Shown here: positions 35,611-46,499 of the stretch, in pieces
Position numbering within the stretch: the stretch's first letter is position 1
Layout of the letters: every line of letters begins with the position of its first letter
DNA from: Hanleya hanleyi
Taxonomy: Eukaryota > Mollusca > Polyplacophora > Lepidopleurida > Hanleyidae
Assembly (NCBI GenBank): GCA_036873755.1
Contig: JAVTVY010018944.1
Span: forward strand, 18,115 to 82,114
Direction: 5' to 3'
DNA length: 64,000 nt
Program-made: the position numbers and the translations under genes
Notes under the pieces: generated by a model
Databases searched by the model: none
Seen by the model: the letters and a program-made list of their open reading frames with translations, nothing else
Told to the model about the DNA's origin: nothing

Positions 35611-36515
35611 CCCTCCAGGTCCCACCCCATATTTGCTAGTTCCTCAGGATTTTTTTTTGTGTTTGTGGGGGGGGGTCGCTTTCCGCCTCCTGTTGGCTTT
35701 CCGCTCCCATCTCCACATTTCAAGTTAAGTACTACTTAACGTTCCGTCATTTACCTTGACCTGATGAATAGAGTAAATTGTTCAAACTGGGAAACGCACT
35801 TGATATGATACAGCCAATCAAGATAGGAGCTGACCACACTGGGCAGCGAGGATTTTCTTTGATGTCTGCCTGTGTGATTACCAAATATGCATTTGCGTAC
35901 ACTTCACCATCCATAAGATGGCTTGCGAATCGTGTGTCTCCATTATCGCAGAGCGATAAATTCTGTTCGGCCTTCATCCGGCGGGGAGCAGACTCGAGAA
36001 ATCTGGTAAATTACAAGTTTTCATACCACTTCGGAAACCGATATTGCCTGGGCTTACTAAATATATAAGAATGAATAACTTTCGTATCGTCCAAGAGGTG
36101 TGGTAGATCTGTAATTTTGAACAAGTAGGACATCACATGATTCGAAAATGGCGAGTTACGTTGGGGTTACGTCGGTAGACTTTAGCTGATTGTCTGGCGA
36201 AGTCACGTGGTATTGATTTATGGAAATTCCCTCTTGCATTTGCCGAAAGTAGGCTGAACATGGATACACACGATCCCAGGGTCAGTCTTACCGCGTATAG
36301 ATGACCGAAATGGTTACAGGTTGCCAAATATGGTAAGGGATGGTTGTATTGGTGCTAATTTCTTTCGAATAGCCAATCAAATTTGAATTTTAAAGAGGTC
36401 ATACATTACACTTCTTCTAATATGGCTCACGAAATAAACACCTCAACAAAAGTAAGTTCCCCCCTAAGCATTGGCTAATATTTTCTAAGATAGTTATGCG
36501 ATTGCAACGAGATTT
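35611..36515. other. No gene recognised
   Basis: Short frames on both strands (up to 96 residues at 35778-36068) show no recognisable domain and no splice-site pattern that could be defended. A G-rich run lies at about 35665-35680. Confidence 0.4.
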
Positions 36516-36519
36516 CTCA

Positions 36520-38307
36520 ATGAGCATCAGTTTGACCAGCGCAACAATCGGTGAAAATGATTACACTCTAGGTGGTGCTATGTCTGAATGAGCATGGATT
36601 CAATCCAAGACGAGTGAGTGAGTGAGTGAATAGAATTTAACGTCGCTTTCAACAATATTTCAGCTATATCACGACGAACCAATCAAGCACCACCCAGCCC
36701 AGTTGTGTTCCTGCTTCTTTGAAGCAGCATGGAACCAGACACCCTCCATCCACACTATAAAATACTGAGTACAGCGCACAAGATACAGACAGGCCGCTTT
36801 CATGGCGCAATAAAGACAAGTGATATTACAATGCTAGACATAACATTATATCAAGTTCCTGTTGCTTCTCAAAAATTGCAAAACAGATTAACAAAGACAG
36901 ATTTTATACAATCACGGACAAATCCTAACAGGTAGAGCGAACACAGTGCTATCCAATCACACGGTCTGACCAATCTAGGTAAACCAAGATGGTAAATCAG
37001 GGGAATGCCATATATAATTTTCCGTGGTATTATATCTGAATTTACTGAGATTGACGATTTGACCAAAGCAACAATCAGTGAAAATGATTACCGTGTACGT
37101 GGCGCATTGCCTGAATGAGCATGCATTGAATGCAAGACGGTAGCATTTCCATACATTACAAAGCAGATTATCAAAGACAATAACGAACAAATCCTACCCC
37201 GGAAAAGCAAACACAGTGCTATCCAATCACACGGTTTGACCAGAACAGCAATCGGTGAATATGGTTACCGTGGAGGTGGTGCTATGCCTTAACCCTGTTA
37301 GACCTGGCGGGCCATCATGGACCCCTCATATCAAACTTTCTGTCATATCTAAGGAGCGACAACAACATGGAAGCAGACTTTTTAGTTTCTCATGTTGGGG
37401 TCATTTTGAACGTATTTGCATACTCCCCAAACAGAGGATCACGGGTAAATCCAAAATGGCGGCCATGTGAGTTACCAGAAAAGCGATGTTTTCATCATTT
37501 TTCTTCAAACTTTCTGCTTTTCCTCGCGGAAGAGTGGGTAAAAATAATTTTACTTCACATCGGACTATTATTTACTAATTTATGATGCAGTTTTTGCAAG
37601 AAAAATACATAAATAAAAAAAATCGAAAAATATGACCGAAAAATCGACCAAAAAAGCAATTGGTCTGACCTCGCGTTGAAGTGGGTAAAAATGATTTTTT
37701 TTGAACATCGGACTATTATTTACTAATTTATCATGCAGTTTTGGCCAGCAAAATACATAAATAATAAATTCGAAAAATCGACCAAAAATGCATTTTTGAA
37801 ATTGACGTCACTGTGACGTCGTCAAATGTTCTGTTTGCGTGATCCAAGGGTGTCTCAAGTGGTAAGAAAACTATTTGGGTGTGTGTGTGTGGTGTGGGGG
37901 GGGGTGAAATAGCCCCCCCCCCCCACCCCAGGCATGGACAGGTAAAAAAATCCAAGGTTAGATTGGGTTAATTAGCATGCATTGAATCCAAGACTGTATC
38001 ATTTCGATATATTGCAAGACAGATTATCAAAGACTGATTTTATTCAGCAACGAACAAATCCTGACCGGTAAAGTTAACACAGTGCTATCCAATCACACGG
38101 TTGACCAGAACAGCAATCGGTGAATATGATTACCGTGGAGGTGGTGCTATGCCTTAACCCTGTCAGACCTGGAGGGCCATTATGGACCCCTCCTACCAAA
38201 CATTCTCTCCTATCTCCGGAGCGACAACAACATGGAAGCAGACTTTTTAGTTTCTCATGTTGGGGTCATTTTGAACGTATTTGCATATTTCCCGAACAGA
38301 GGGTCAT
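36520..38307 (+). repeat. Dispersed repeat X cluster (several partial units)
   Basis: Units share ccaatcacacggt(t/c)tgacc, aacaatcggtgaa(a/t)atg, gtggtgctatg(c/t)c and, further on, acaacaacatggaagcagac and aaaatggcggccatgtgagtt. Units or partial units are seen at 36520-36610, 36870-37000, 37050-37960 and 37970-38307. The last one is interrupted by the transposon at 38308. A gastropod-type gagtgagtgagt tail repeat lies at 36610-36680 (minus). Confidence 0.7.
38303..38307. repeat. Left target-site duplication, gtcat
   Basis: gtcat directly precedes the left terminal inverted repeat and is repeated at 43007-43011 directly after the right one. Confidence 0.9.
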
Positions 38308-38351
38308 CACACCCTGCATACCAAACGGCTGCTCCAACTTCCGCCGGAGGG
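38308..38351 (+). repeat. Left terminal inverted repeat
   Basis: Perfect 44-bp match to the right end. Its inner end contains ttccgccggaggg, the first of the subterminal CCGCCGGAGG motifs. Confidence 0.9.
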
Positions 38352-38727
38352 AAATTACAAATTTGAGAAGCTAAGTAAGTTCAGATTTTTCATTTTTTTG
38401 GTAGTTTTCACGTATTTACTACTCGAAAATTTAATGAGAAAATGTTCTCAAGGGGGCGTGTTAGCAATTCGTGTGAAATTTTCAACTCGTCCTTGTATTA
38501 TTTTTTAATTACAATTCATTTTATCTGACATTAAGAGCTATATTGCAACATAACAGTGATTAGATGCTTAAAAAATCATCTATTTGTGCATCATCCGCCA
38601 AATAAGTTATATATATATGAAGAGTAGTTCCTTAACAGCAGGCTGATAGCTTGTAGTTTCAAATAGTTCAATCTACTTCGGTCAATGTTAGTTTTTCTAG
38701 CTCATGCATGTTCGTATATGGTACAAA

Positions 38728-38770
38728 TACCGCCGGAGGAGCATGTCTCGAAGATATGATTACCGCCGGA
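38728..38770 (+). promoter_or_regulatory. Left subterminal motif pair, TACCGCCGGAGG
   Basis: Two copies at 38728-38737 and 38761-38770 in the same orientation, 33 bp apart. Their mirror images occur 32 bp apart at the right end. Paired sites at near-integral helical spacing in mirror orientation look like transposase-binding sites; this is inference. Confidence 0.6.
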
Positions 38771-40218
38771 GGATCTAATCTCTAATTGCGTTTGTGTATG
38801 TACACGATCAGGCCACTTTACTATATGTTAACCATGCAGATATAGCCCTGATCATCACTAATTTTATCCTCGACATTTACGCTCCATCGTGCCAACTCGT
38901 GTATTGGCCTAGGTGTTCTCATCAGCAGTTTGTAACCCCCTAAACTGTCGGTGAAACAGCGATATTTCTGACAGTATAAGGTATACAATCTGACGCCGTG
39001 AGAATGTTGCGAATGTGTATCCGTCAGATACAGTCTAGGTATCGGATAACCCTCAAACACTTTTGAGAGCATTTATTTAGAGCACCATTAAGCGTTTCTA
39101 AACAAAAAGTACCGTAATAGATAACAATTTATGAGTTTATTGAGTTGTTTAAACCACACGATTTATGGAAAATTAAGTAATAAAGCTAGGTGGCAACTCA
39201 CTAGGTTAGCGTTACACTATGATGAAGATCAAAGCAGTGATGCGAACAATGTGACGAGACAATAATAACATAAAGACTGAAAATAAATCCGAAATGGTAA
39301 ATATCGTAGCTAGTACTCAACACGGCATGTGCAAGAAACCCAGACGCGGGCGTGGTGTGCACACGCACTGACATCCCGGCTCACGTACGGCTCTCCAACC
39401 GGTCCAAATATAGCATTGTTCGAGATGGGAGGTCCGGTTATAAACTGCTATATCTGAAAAAATATAGGTTCCCCCAAACGTATTTACCCCTACAAAGTTT
39501 CTACAATATATCACCTTCCCTATGCTACAAATTAATGTAATTTATGATTTTATTTGGCGGATCTAAATTCGATTTAAACGAAGAAGTAGTGTGAATCCCT
39601 TCTCCATGTTAAACGAAACGAGAGAATGCCTTGGCCGACAGCATAGGTCTACAAAAGACGATTGATTTCACCCTCTTGCATTACCAATGAAACATTTATT
39701 TACCCCTCACCAGAAAGACAAAATTCATGTAATTATATTTGTGAAAAAATATGAAAAATTACGTCAAAACACTTTTGAAAGAGAGCGAAATTCAGCTTTT
39801 TTGGCGAAGTCACGGTCGGCTGAACACCTACGGTTGTGTCTGATTGGACGAAAGTGAATATGCTGGACAGCGGACTGAGGTCAACATATGGTCAGCGTAT
39901 AGCGTGTGCGAGTTTAGTCTCATTGATATGTGACTGGCTTTCTTTGGTAGGCCTTATGTTTAGAACTGATCCAGGCGATGATAGCGCCCAACTATTGTGA
40001 TTCAAGCGAGATTTAGACCTCAGACCATAAATGACGAGGAGTTGTGTGTTTAACTCCGTGGATTTAGTTTAAAGGTTATACAAAATGGTCTCAAAATCTG
40101 CTACTTTTTTGTGCTAAATTGTTGTAGAGGTGATTATATAGACTTGTTTTACATTTTTGTATGTTTTCAAACTGCCCAAGGTTGGAAATAGCAGCAATAA
40201 ACTGTCCGTGTACGAGTA

Positions 40219-40608
40219 ATTTGCCCTTGCCCGCTAGTAGGCGCTCGAGTCAGGGGGGACAAAATGTGGACTGGATAACATGTAAAGAGATAGGGCGGCC
40301 TGAAATAGTGACATAAATTGAGCAAACGGCATTTCCAAGAACTTCAAAATTGAGCTAGGTGGCATGACAGATCACCCTTGTCAATTTAATATTTTTTATT
40401 TGCACATATCCACGTTCAAGACGACATTTTCTATTGTAACGCCAACGACGTCATTAGATAAAGCGTAATGCCCTTTGTTTTACGTCATGATGCCGTCGTT
40501 ATATCCGTTTGTCGCATGACGTCACAATACAACGTTGCTACAAGAGCGATACATTGTATAGGTTTTGTCCTACCCGACTCAAACGCCCACTGGCGGACAG
40601 GAGCAAAT
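40219..40608. mobile_element. Fold-back element with about 48-bp imperfect TIRs
   Basis: 40219-40266 (atttgcccttgcccgctagt...) and the reverse complement of 40561-40608 (atttgctcctgtccgccagt...) match over most of 48 positions. The interior has no reading frame. Nested in the 4.7-kb transposon. Confidence 0.7.
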
Positions 40609-40858
40609 ACTCTTACCATTACAGTTTGGAGACTTCCTTAATCCATGCCCCTTTCAAAACGGCGAAAGCTGTGACCGCTTGACCGCTTGACCTGTGACGT
40701 CACAACCTGATTACGATCTCGCTCAAATGCCTGTTGTGACGTCCAAATGTCAGCGACATCAAGCTAGAACTCCCACAGTTACGTGAATCTTTCGTAACAA
40801 CGCCCGACGTCATAGACTATGACGTTTACGGCGCAATCGTAATCAGGTTGTGACGTCA
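40443..40858. promoter_or_regulatory. Cluster of TGACGTCA (CRE-like) words and a 22-bp inverted repeat
   Basis: Full or near-full CRE words occur at about 40450, 40483, 40516, 40695, 40735, 40805 and 40851. The 22 bp at 40695-40716 are the exact reverse complement of 40837-40858. CRE sites bind bZIP factors in animals; function here is not shown. Confidence 0.5.
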
Positions 40859-41010
40859 TGCACCAGAGGTCACGGCTTCAATACGTTTTCCCCCACATGT
40901 GTGCTATTCGTGTCCTAAAACCCAATAGAAAAAAATACTAATTTGTTGTTTGGAACACTACTGGGTATGTTTTAATGCAAAGTAGTATAGAGTCATTTGG
41001 TATAACCTTT

Positions 41011-41476
41011 AAAGACGTTCCTCACCTTTGCTGATGCGCACAACGTCGCGCATGTATTTATAGCGCGAATGTCAAATGACGTTGCAGTAGGTAGTCTCCC
41101 TTCGATCACGCTGATAACAGCACACACCATAAATTATATAGGCTTTAACAATTCGACAATTCCATGAGCAAATTATCATTGAATTCAGATGGAAATGGTC
41201 CAGTCTGAAAGACAAAGACCACGTGAACATGAGCAGCGCCCATTGATATTCGGTGGTGTGTGACAATTTTTGGAGCAAAATCGTACAATTTAAATTTCAT
41301 CATTTTTTTTTTACAAATTAGACAAAAACGCCCCATAGGTGGCGTCATGAGCTTGAAAGTGAGTTCGATGACTTAGTAATTTTTTTCTTGAAATGAATTT
41401 GTATATTTCCAAGGTACATCCGTGCAAAATTTGGTGAAATTCTGAAGATGATTTCTTAGGGTGAGGAACGTCCTTT
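41011..41476. mobile_element. Second fold-back element, ends AARGACGTTCCTCACC
   Basis: 41011-41026 is inverted at 41460-41475 with one mismatch. The two frames inside (41072-41348, minus) have no recognised domain. No clear target duplication. Confidence 0.45.
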
Positions 41477-41527
41477 TATTGGGCCTAAAGATTGTGGTTC
41501 AAGCCAGATTCAGATCTCAGACCATAC

Positions 41528-41748
41528 ACTGCGAAAAAATTGTGTTGAAGCCATTTTAGCACCAAAATTGTGTTGAAAATAACGCAAATTATGTAAGAAT
41601 GAACACTAATTTGTATTGAACTCAACACAATTTTGTGTTGATATAAAAAGTTAAACACAAAACCATGTTGATTTCAACACAAAACATTTTGTGTTGAAGC
41701 CATTTTAGCACAAAATTGTGTTAAAAACAACACAATATTTTTTGCAGT
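41528..41748. mobile_element. MITE with ACTGC...GCAGT ends and AACACAA internal repeats
   Basis: Ends actgcgaaaaaattgtgttg and its inverted partner aatattttttgcagt, with internal inverted copies of attgtgttgaagccatttta and aacacaa words. A related stretch at about 39998-40035 (cagaccataaatg) looks like the empty site, pointing to a TA target duplication. Confidence 0.65.
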
Positions 41749-42515
41749 ATAAATGGTGTGTTTAAGGTGGTTCATACCTCAAAACTTTGTCCGGTGACCA
41801 ACCCCAATATTTTTGTTGTGGGTAGCTGGGGTGCTGACCAGTAATAAAACGTAAAAAAAAATTATGGTCTTCGATCTAGATTTTTTTGTACGTAGCCGCG
41901 AATATCACCATATCAACCGTTTTTTTGCCGAAATCATGAAAAATCAGTTTTCTGCGCAACAAGGCGAGAAAGTCAAAGTATACTTATATATATTCACAAG
42001 TATTGTTTATTTATAATGAGAAACTTTCACGGGTCTTAGAAACACCGGAAAGTTGAACATAAATGCAATAATTGTATATGAATTAGGCATTTCATCGAAC
42101 TGTATGACGTTGGAAATTACATTTTCAGACTATGAAACCCTCTCCCAAATCGAAAATCACCCGGTGACCTATACTGATATTTTAAACACAGTTTCCCCAC
42201 CATGTGATCTTTTTATTAACCAAATTTTATATAAAATGCTTTGAGTGACCATATCCCCATAGTTTTCTAATATTTGCGACGGCATTACCTCCCCTGGTAA
42301 CGTCTGTTATCAGGAAAGGCGATATATGACGTTGGAAGAGTTATTACAGGGGAAGTAACCCTGTGTGATGACGTCGCCGACGTCGTTTGAGGTTTGATCC
42401 ACCTTAACTCAGAGGATTTCGCTTTGAAATAGTATCTTTTTCATTTGTTCGATGGATTCAATATTGAGTGAGGACGGTACATTCATTTATCTCGGCCAAG
42501 AAGGGACAGTGGTAC

Positions 42516-42579
42516 TCCGGCGGTAATTGTGTCATATTATTATTGACTCCGGCGGTAGTCAGATCTCACTCCGCCGTAT
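42516..42579 (-). promoter_or_regulatory. Right subterminal motif pair, inverted TACCGCCGGAG
   Basis: Copies at 42516-42525 and 42548-42557 (tccggcggta on the plus strand), 32 bp apart, with a degenerate third at 42570-42577. They mirror the left pair at 38728-38770. An extra copy of the TIR inner motif stands at 42945-42960 next to the right TIR. Confidence 0.6.
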
Positions 42580-42962
42580 GTTGTATCACCACTTCCACAC
42601 AGGTCATACTCATGCGTCTTAAAATCATCGAAATTCTTCCTTTTCACATATAAATATCATCTTGCCATTAAAAGGCAACCTCGTTTTACAGAACGATCGT
42701 AGGTATATTCTTGATTAATTAGATAAAATGCATATTTGATGTAGTTTTTCTAAGAAAGGTTTCTAGATTCGGCTTCTAATGGATGTAATTGTGTATTTAG
42801 AATTATCCCGTTTTCAAAAACACGTCAGCTAGTTAAATATACGTACCATCTAACGATTGAGACAATTTGATATTGTTGATAGGGTATGGTTCTGACATAT
42901 TAACGTAAAAACCAACAAGTTGTCCTACCATTTTTCACGATCTTCCCTCCGGCGGAAGTTCA

Positions 42963-43006
42963 CCCTCCGGCGGAAGTTGGAGCAGCCGTTTGGTATGCAG
43001 GGTGTG
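42963..43006 (-). repeat. Right terminal inverted repeat
   Basis: Exact reverse complement of 38308-38351, followed by the target duplication gtcat at 43007-43011. Confidence 0.9.
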
Positions 43007-43920
43007 GTCATGGGTAAATCTAAAATGGCGGCCATGTGAGTTACCAGAAAAGTGATGTTTTCACCACGTGCAGGGTAATTATTTTCATCGATTGTTGCTC
43101 TGGTCAAACCGTGTGATTGGTCTTTGAAAATCTGTTTAGCAATTTTTGAAATGCGACCGTCTTGGATTGAATCCATGCTCATTCAGGCATAGCACCACCT
43201 ACAGGGTTATCATTTTCACTGATTGTTACGCTGGTCAAACTGATGCTCTGAGAGAAATCTTGTTACAATCGCGTAACTATCTTAGAAAATATTAGCCAAT
43301 GCTTAGAAGGGAACTTAATTTTGTTGAGGTGTTTATTTATAGAGCTATGACTCACCAAACTCGTATTCTAATCAGATAATGTGTTATGTTCAGCCAAGGC
43401 AACACGTGTAGTGTTCGACTTGGATACGCGAAGATACCATCTCCGGAACGACAAAAAATGAGAGATGAGACTTCGTGACTTTGGGGTCATAAGGAGCCTA
43501 GTTGCATGACCCCTGAGCAGAGGATCATGGGTAAATTCAAAATGGCGGTCATGTGGGGTATCAGGAAAATGATATTTTCGTCAGATTTCTTGAAATTTTT
43601 TGCTTTTCTGCATGGGAAAGTGGATAAAACCTATTTTGTTTCATAGCAGATTACTATTTACTAATTTATCATGTAGTTTTTGCGAAGAAAACAAATTTAA
43701 AAAAAGGAGAATTCTGACCGAAAAATCGTCCAAAAATGTCTTTTTTGAGAATGACGCCACTGTGACGTCATCATGGCGGCTATCTTTGATTTTTTCACAT
43801 TTTTTAGTAGAGCTTGGCCCAAAAATATAGTGTGGTAAGTCCGCTCCACTCCATGTGATTTTCCTCAAATCAGTCTGAAATTGACCCCAACCTGGTCTAG
43901 GACTGGTTTACCCCTCATGT
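43007..43920. repeat. Rest of the interrupted repeat X and further X copies
   Basis: 43007-43075 continues the unit cut by the transposon at gtcat. 43080-43260 is an inverted partial unit (ggtcaaaccgtgtgattgg, ggattgaatccatgctcattcag). 43440-43920 is another copy with an intact gaggatcatgggtaaattc site, an aaaatcgtccaaaaatg part and a tgacgtcatcatggcgg word. No gene. Confidence 0.65.
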
Positions 43921-44101
43921 ACAAACCCGCGAGATGAAGAGCAGACTGAACTTTAAATGCACATACCCAAGCATCATCACACGGGAAGGGGCGACGGTCG
44001 GGTTTAGGAATGGTACTAAGAAAGAAAACGGCAAATTATGTACGAGTTTGAGATATATTTCATACACCTTCTTCTTTGCAGCTGTCTTGTACCGCGGCTT
44101 T

Positions 44102-44365
44102 GTAGAACACATTCCATCGATGTTCTCTTTCGCAATGGCTATCTAGAAAAGACTCCATGTTCTCTCCAATGCCCATGTTACACTCTGCTGCAGTCTTTTT
44201 CAGCACGTTTGCAAGCATACTTTTCAACAATGAGGAGGGTTTGGGAGCAATGTACGTGTAGTCGAGTGACAAAGATGTGTTAAGGAGGAATGCATATTTA
44301 GTTTGCTGAAAAGGTGGGATAAGGACGTCGGACGACTTATCGTCCTTTACTATCAGGTTGCCGGT
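44102..44365 (-). CDS. Possible internal exon, product unknown
   Basis: A minus-strand frame, open without a clear ATG, encodes about 87 residues of mixed composition (IPPFQQTKYAFLL, SLDYTYIAPKPSS, MGIGENMESFLD) that looks more like protein than the surrounding repeats. A T-rich tract with gatag before about 44365 could be an acceptor; the donor near 44101 (gcg|gtacaag) is weak. No family recognised and no partner exon found. It could equally be a retrogene scrap. Confidence 0.3.
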
Positions 44366-44889
44366 GATCTCAGCTATCAAACTTATATAATAAACATGTT
44401 CTCCATGATCACTATGAAAGTGTCAATACTGTCCAATATCCCCAACATAAAAAATGTAGATCAATGAAACGGCAGTTATATTATTAGATCAACAGAATGA
44501 CGACTTTTACAAAATGACCGTAGAAATCCACTGTCTAAAAGGTAGTGTGTTTAGAAATCCGTTCTGGACACCCGTTATCAAAAAACTGTATCTTACACAC
44601 CCGCTGAAGCAGACCTCTTCAAGAAATATGGGTGATATATTTCACCAGGTATGAAAGGATACTACAATAGTCTAAGAAACTGCCACAAATGAGTTTTGTT
44701 TTATTTGTTATTTTTTCAGTATAGTTGATAGCCCCTCCGATACTGAAGAGTGTTTCTACGGAGAGAAGTCCTAACGTAGCATGTGTGCAAGCCCCAACAA
44801 CCAAACACAAGCCAAGGACTCTTAATTATTCTTGATCTCACAAGCGCATGCGCGAAGCGTAGATGTTTAAAACACAAGGTAGAGTATGT

Positions 44890-45010
44890 CCGTGGTCGAA
44901 TAGTTAGCGTGCTCGAATATTTTCTCTAAGGTCGTGATATCGAGACCACTGCTGCATTGCCCAGTCGGATAAGACAGGCGCTAAATTGGAAATGGAGTGT
45001 TATCAAATGG
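44890..45010 (+). mobile_element. tRNA-like SINE head
   Basis: ccgtggtcgaatagttagcgtgctcg (A-box-like) and aaggtcgtgatatcgagacc (B-box-like) are spaced as in tRNA-derived SINEs. The body after it is not shared with the other SINEs here. A tandem pair of ~70-bp units follows at 45130-45270 (gtgcgacgttcaa(g/a)atggaatggcgaca). Confidence 0.5.
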
Positions 45011-45889
45011 ATTGCTATCACAGCTCATAATGGAGTGGGGCAGGAATGACACCAGGGCTGCAAGCTGACAGACGCACGAGATCGAGTGCCTCCCTCTACT
45101 TTTAACGAAGAGGTAAGGCTGTACACTCACCGATAAATCAGATAAAATGCTATAAGCCAAGTGCGACGTTCAAGATGGAATGGCGACAGCCTGAGCGCCG
45201 TTAAAATCAGATGAAACGCTATGAGTAAAGTGCGACGTTCAAAATGGAATGGCGACAACCTGAGCGTTCACCATGGGGCAGACGGAATGCCGATCCCGCC
45301 TATATAATTCATATCCCGGAGATGGCAACTGATAAAGTTGACGTTACTTCTCCAGGAGAAGGCTCGCATGGCATAGTTAGTATACATCTATAGACCAGGG
45401 TCTGAAGTGATACGTTTAGTTTTCCAAAACTTTATGATGCCACTGGCAAAAACGTTGAAATGACCCATCAAGGATCGGAGCTGCAGACGGCTCCGAGGTG
45501 TGACGTCCTGAGCCGACGATAGAGGACCGATGATTGCAGCAAGATGGAGAACTGAGCGCATGGAAGCTTGAATAAATACAGGAACGTGTGCCTGAATATT
45601 ATGTCAGAGATCCTGCGGCGATTTCGGCGAAACAACCGAAGTGGTGTAGGCAACGCCCGGGAAAAAATCTCTGCTGTGACGGTTTCAAGTCTGACTTTCT
45701 CTCTTGATAAAGGTACCCCCGAGCAAGTAGGATCTGCCGGATGAAGTCCTTGACTTTTCCAGTTATTTGCCGACGGGGGGGGGGTGGTTCTCTCTGGGTA
45801 CTTCAGCTTCCTCTACTTGGAGCTGGCTGTTACCAAACAAGAGAAATATTCTTGAAGTGTGACATTAAACTCACCCCCTTTTGTCTTTG

Positions 45890-46330
45890 ACGAGTTGAAG
45901 CCCACGTTGATTTCCGAGAAGAGAATCGTCGAGATAAAAATGGTATTTCAAACCTCTAAGTACGAAGACCCTCGTAAAGATCCAGGGAGACGCGGACAAG
46001 CGCAACGGGATCACAGAAACGGCCCTTGTCGATCAGCAACGCAGATACCTGTGATGTCCAGGGTGGATAATGGAATGGAAGTAAGGGTTTCGAAGGTCCA
46101 AGGACGTCATCCAGTCTCCGTGAATCAAAGCCAATCGATTCAACCCCATCAGAAAATAAGGTGGTCCCCCCATGCAATCCATGTTTGGGCAACCGGGGTT
46201 TATAACCATTCGCATATTCACTGTATTCTCCTTCGGGACGAGGAGAGTAGAACCCCGGGAATGTGACTGTTGGAATGTCGCAGTAGTACAGTTTGTCGAC
46301 GGACATCTGAATCTCCACAAGGTGTTCCCG
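45890..46330 (-). pseudogene. DIRS-type reverse transcriptase fragment, frameshifted
   Basis: On the minus strand a frame from about 46320 to 46033 reads STLLVPKEN, then VINPG, then GDWMTSLDLRNPYFH and HPGHHRYLRC, matching the order of RT motifs in DIRS-like elements. After a stop at about 46030 another frame gives IPLRLSASPWIFTRVF and a YLDD motif near 45915. Tyrosine recombinase and terminal repeats were not found. This is a degraded insertion. Confidence 0.65.
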
Positions 46331-46499
46331 TCGAACCAGAATGAGGAAAATGCATTGCAATCAGCAAGGCCCGTATCCTCATTTCTTGGCGTGCCAGACT
46401 TGCTCCTAACACCACATGGTCACCACATGGTTTCAAAGCGGGGTTTGGGAAGAATGTATTTTTTGTATATTGCGGGGTTGGAGAGGAATGTACGTTAAT

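Larger units (their letters stand above)
38308..43006. mobile_element. Non-autonomous DNA transposon with 44-bp perfect TIRs and 5-bp TSD
   Basis: The first 44 bases (38308-38351, starting CACACCCTGCATACCAAACG) are the exact reverse complement of 42963-43006. Both sides are flanked by gtcat. The flanks together rebuild the uninterrupted repeat X (…gaggGTCATgggtaaat…aaaatggcggccatg), as found intact at 37430-37465 and 43515-43550. Total length 4,699 bp. The longest frames inside are below about 85 residues and carry no transposase motif, so the element is non-autonomous or has lost its gene. A 5-bp duplication with CAC ends fits Transib/RAG-like transposons best among the superfamilies I know, but the heptamer is not a good RAG-type match, so the family is open. 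It contains three smaller fold-back elements. Confidence 0.9.

Noticed and set aside
36610..36635. CRISPR-like or regulatory array of gagtgagt
   Set aside because: Simple tetranucleotide tail of a dispersed gastropod-type repeat.
38821..39072. Transposase in the 4.7-kb element
   Set aside because: The frame is 83 residues with no DDE or zinc-binding pattern, and none of the other frames is better.
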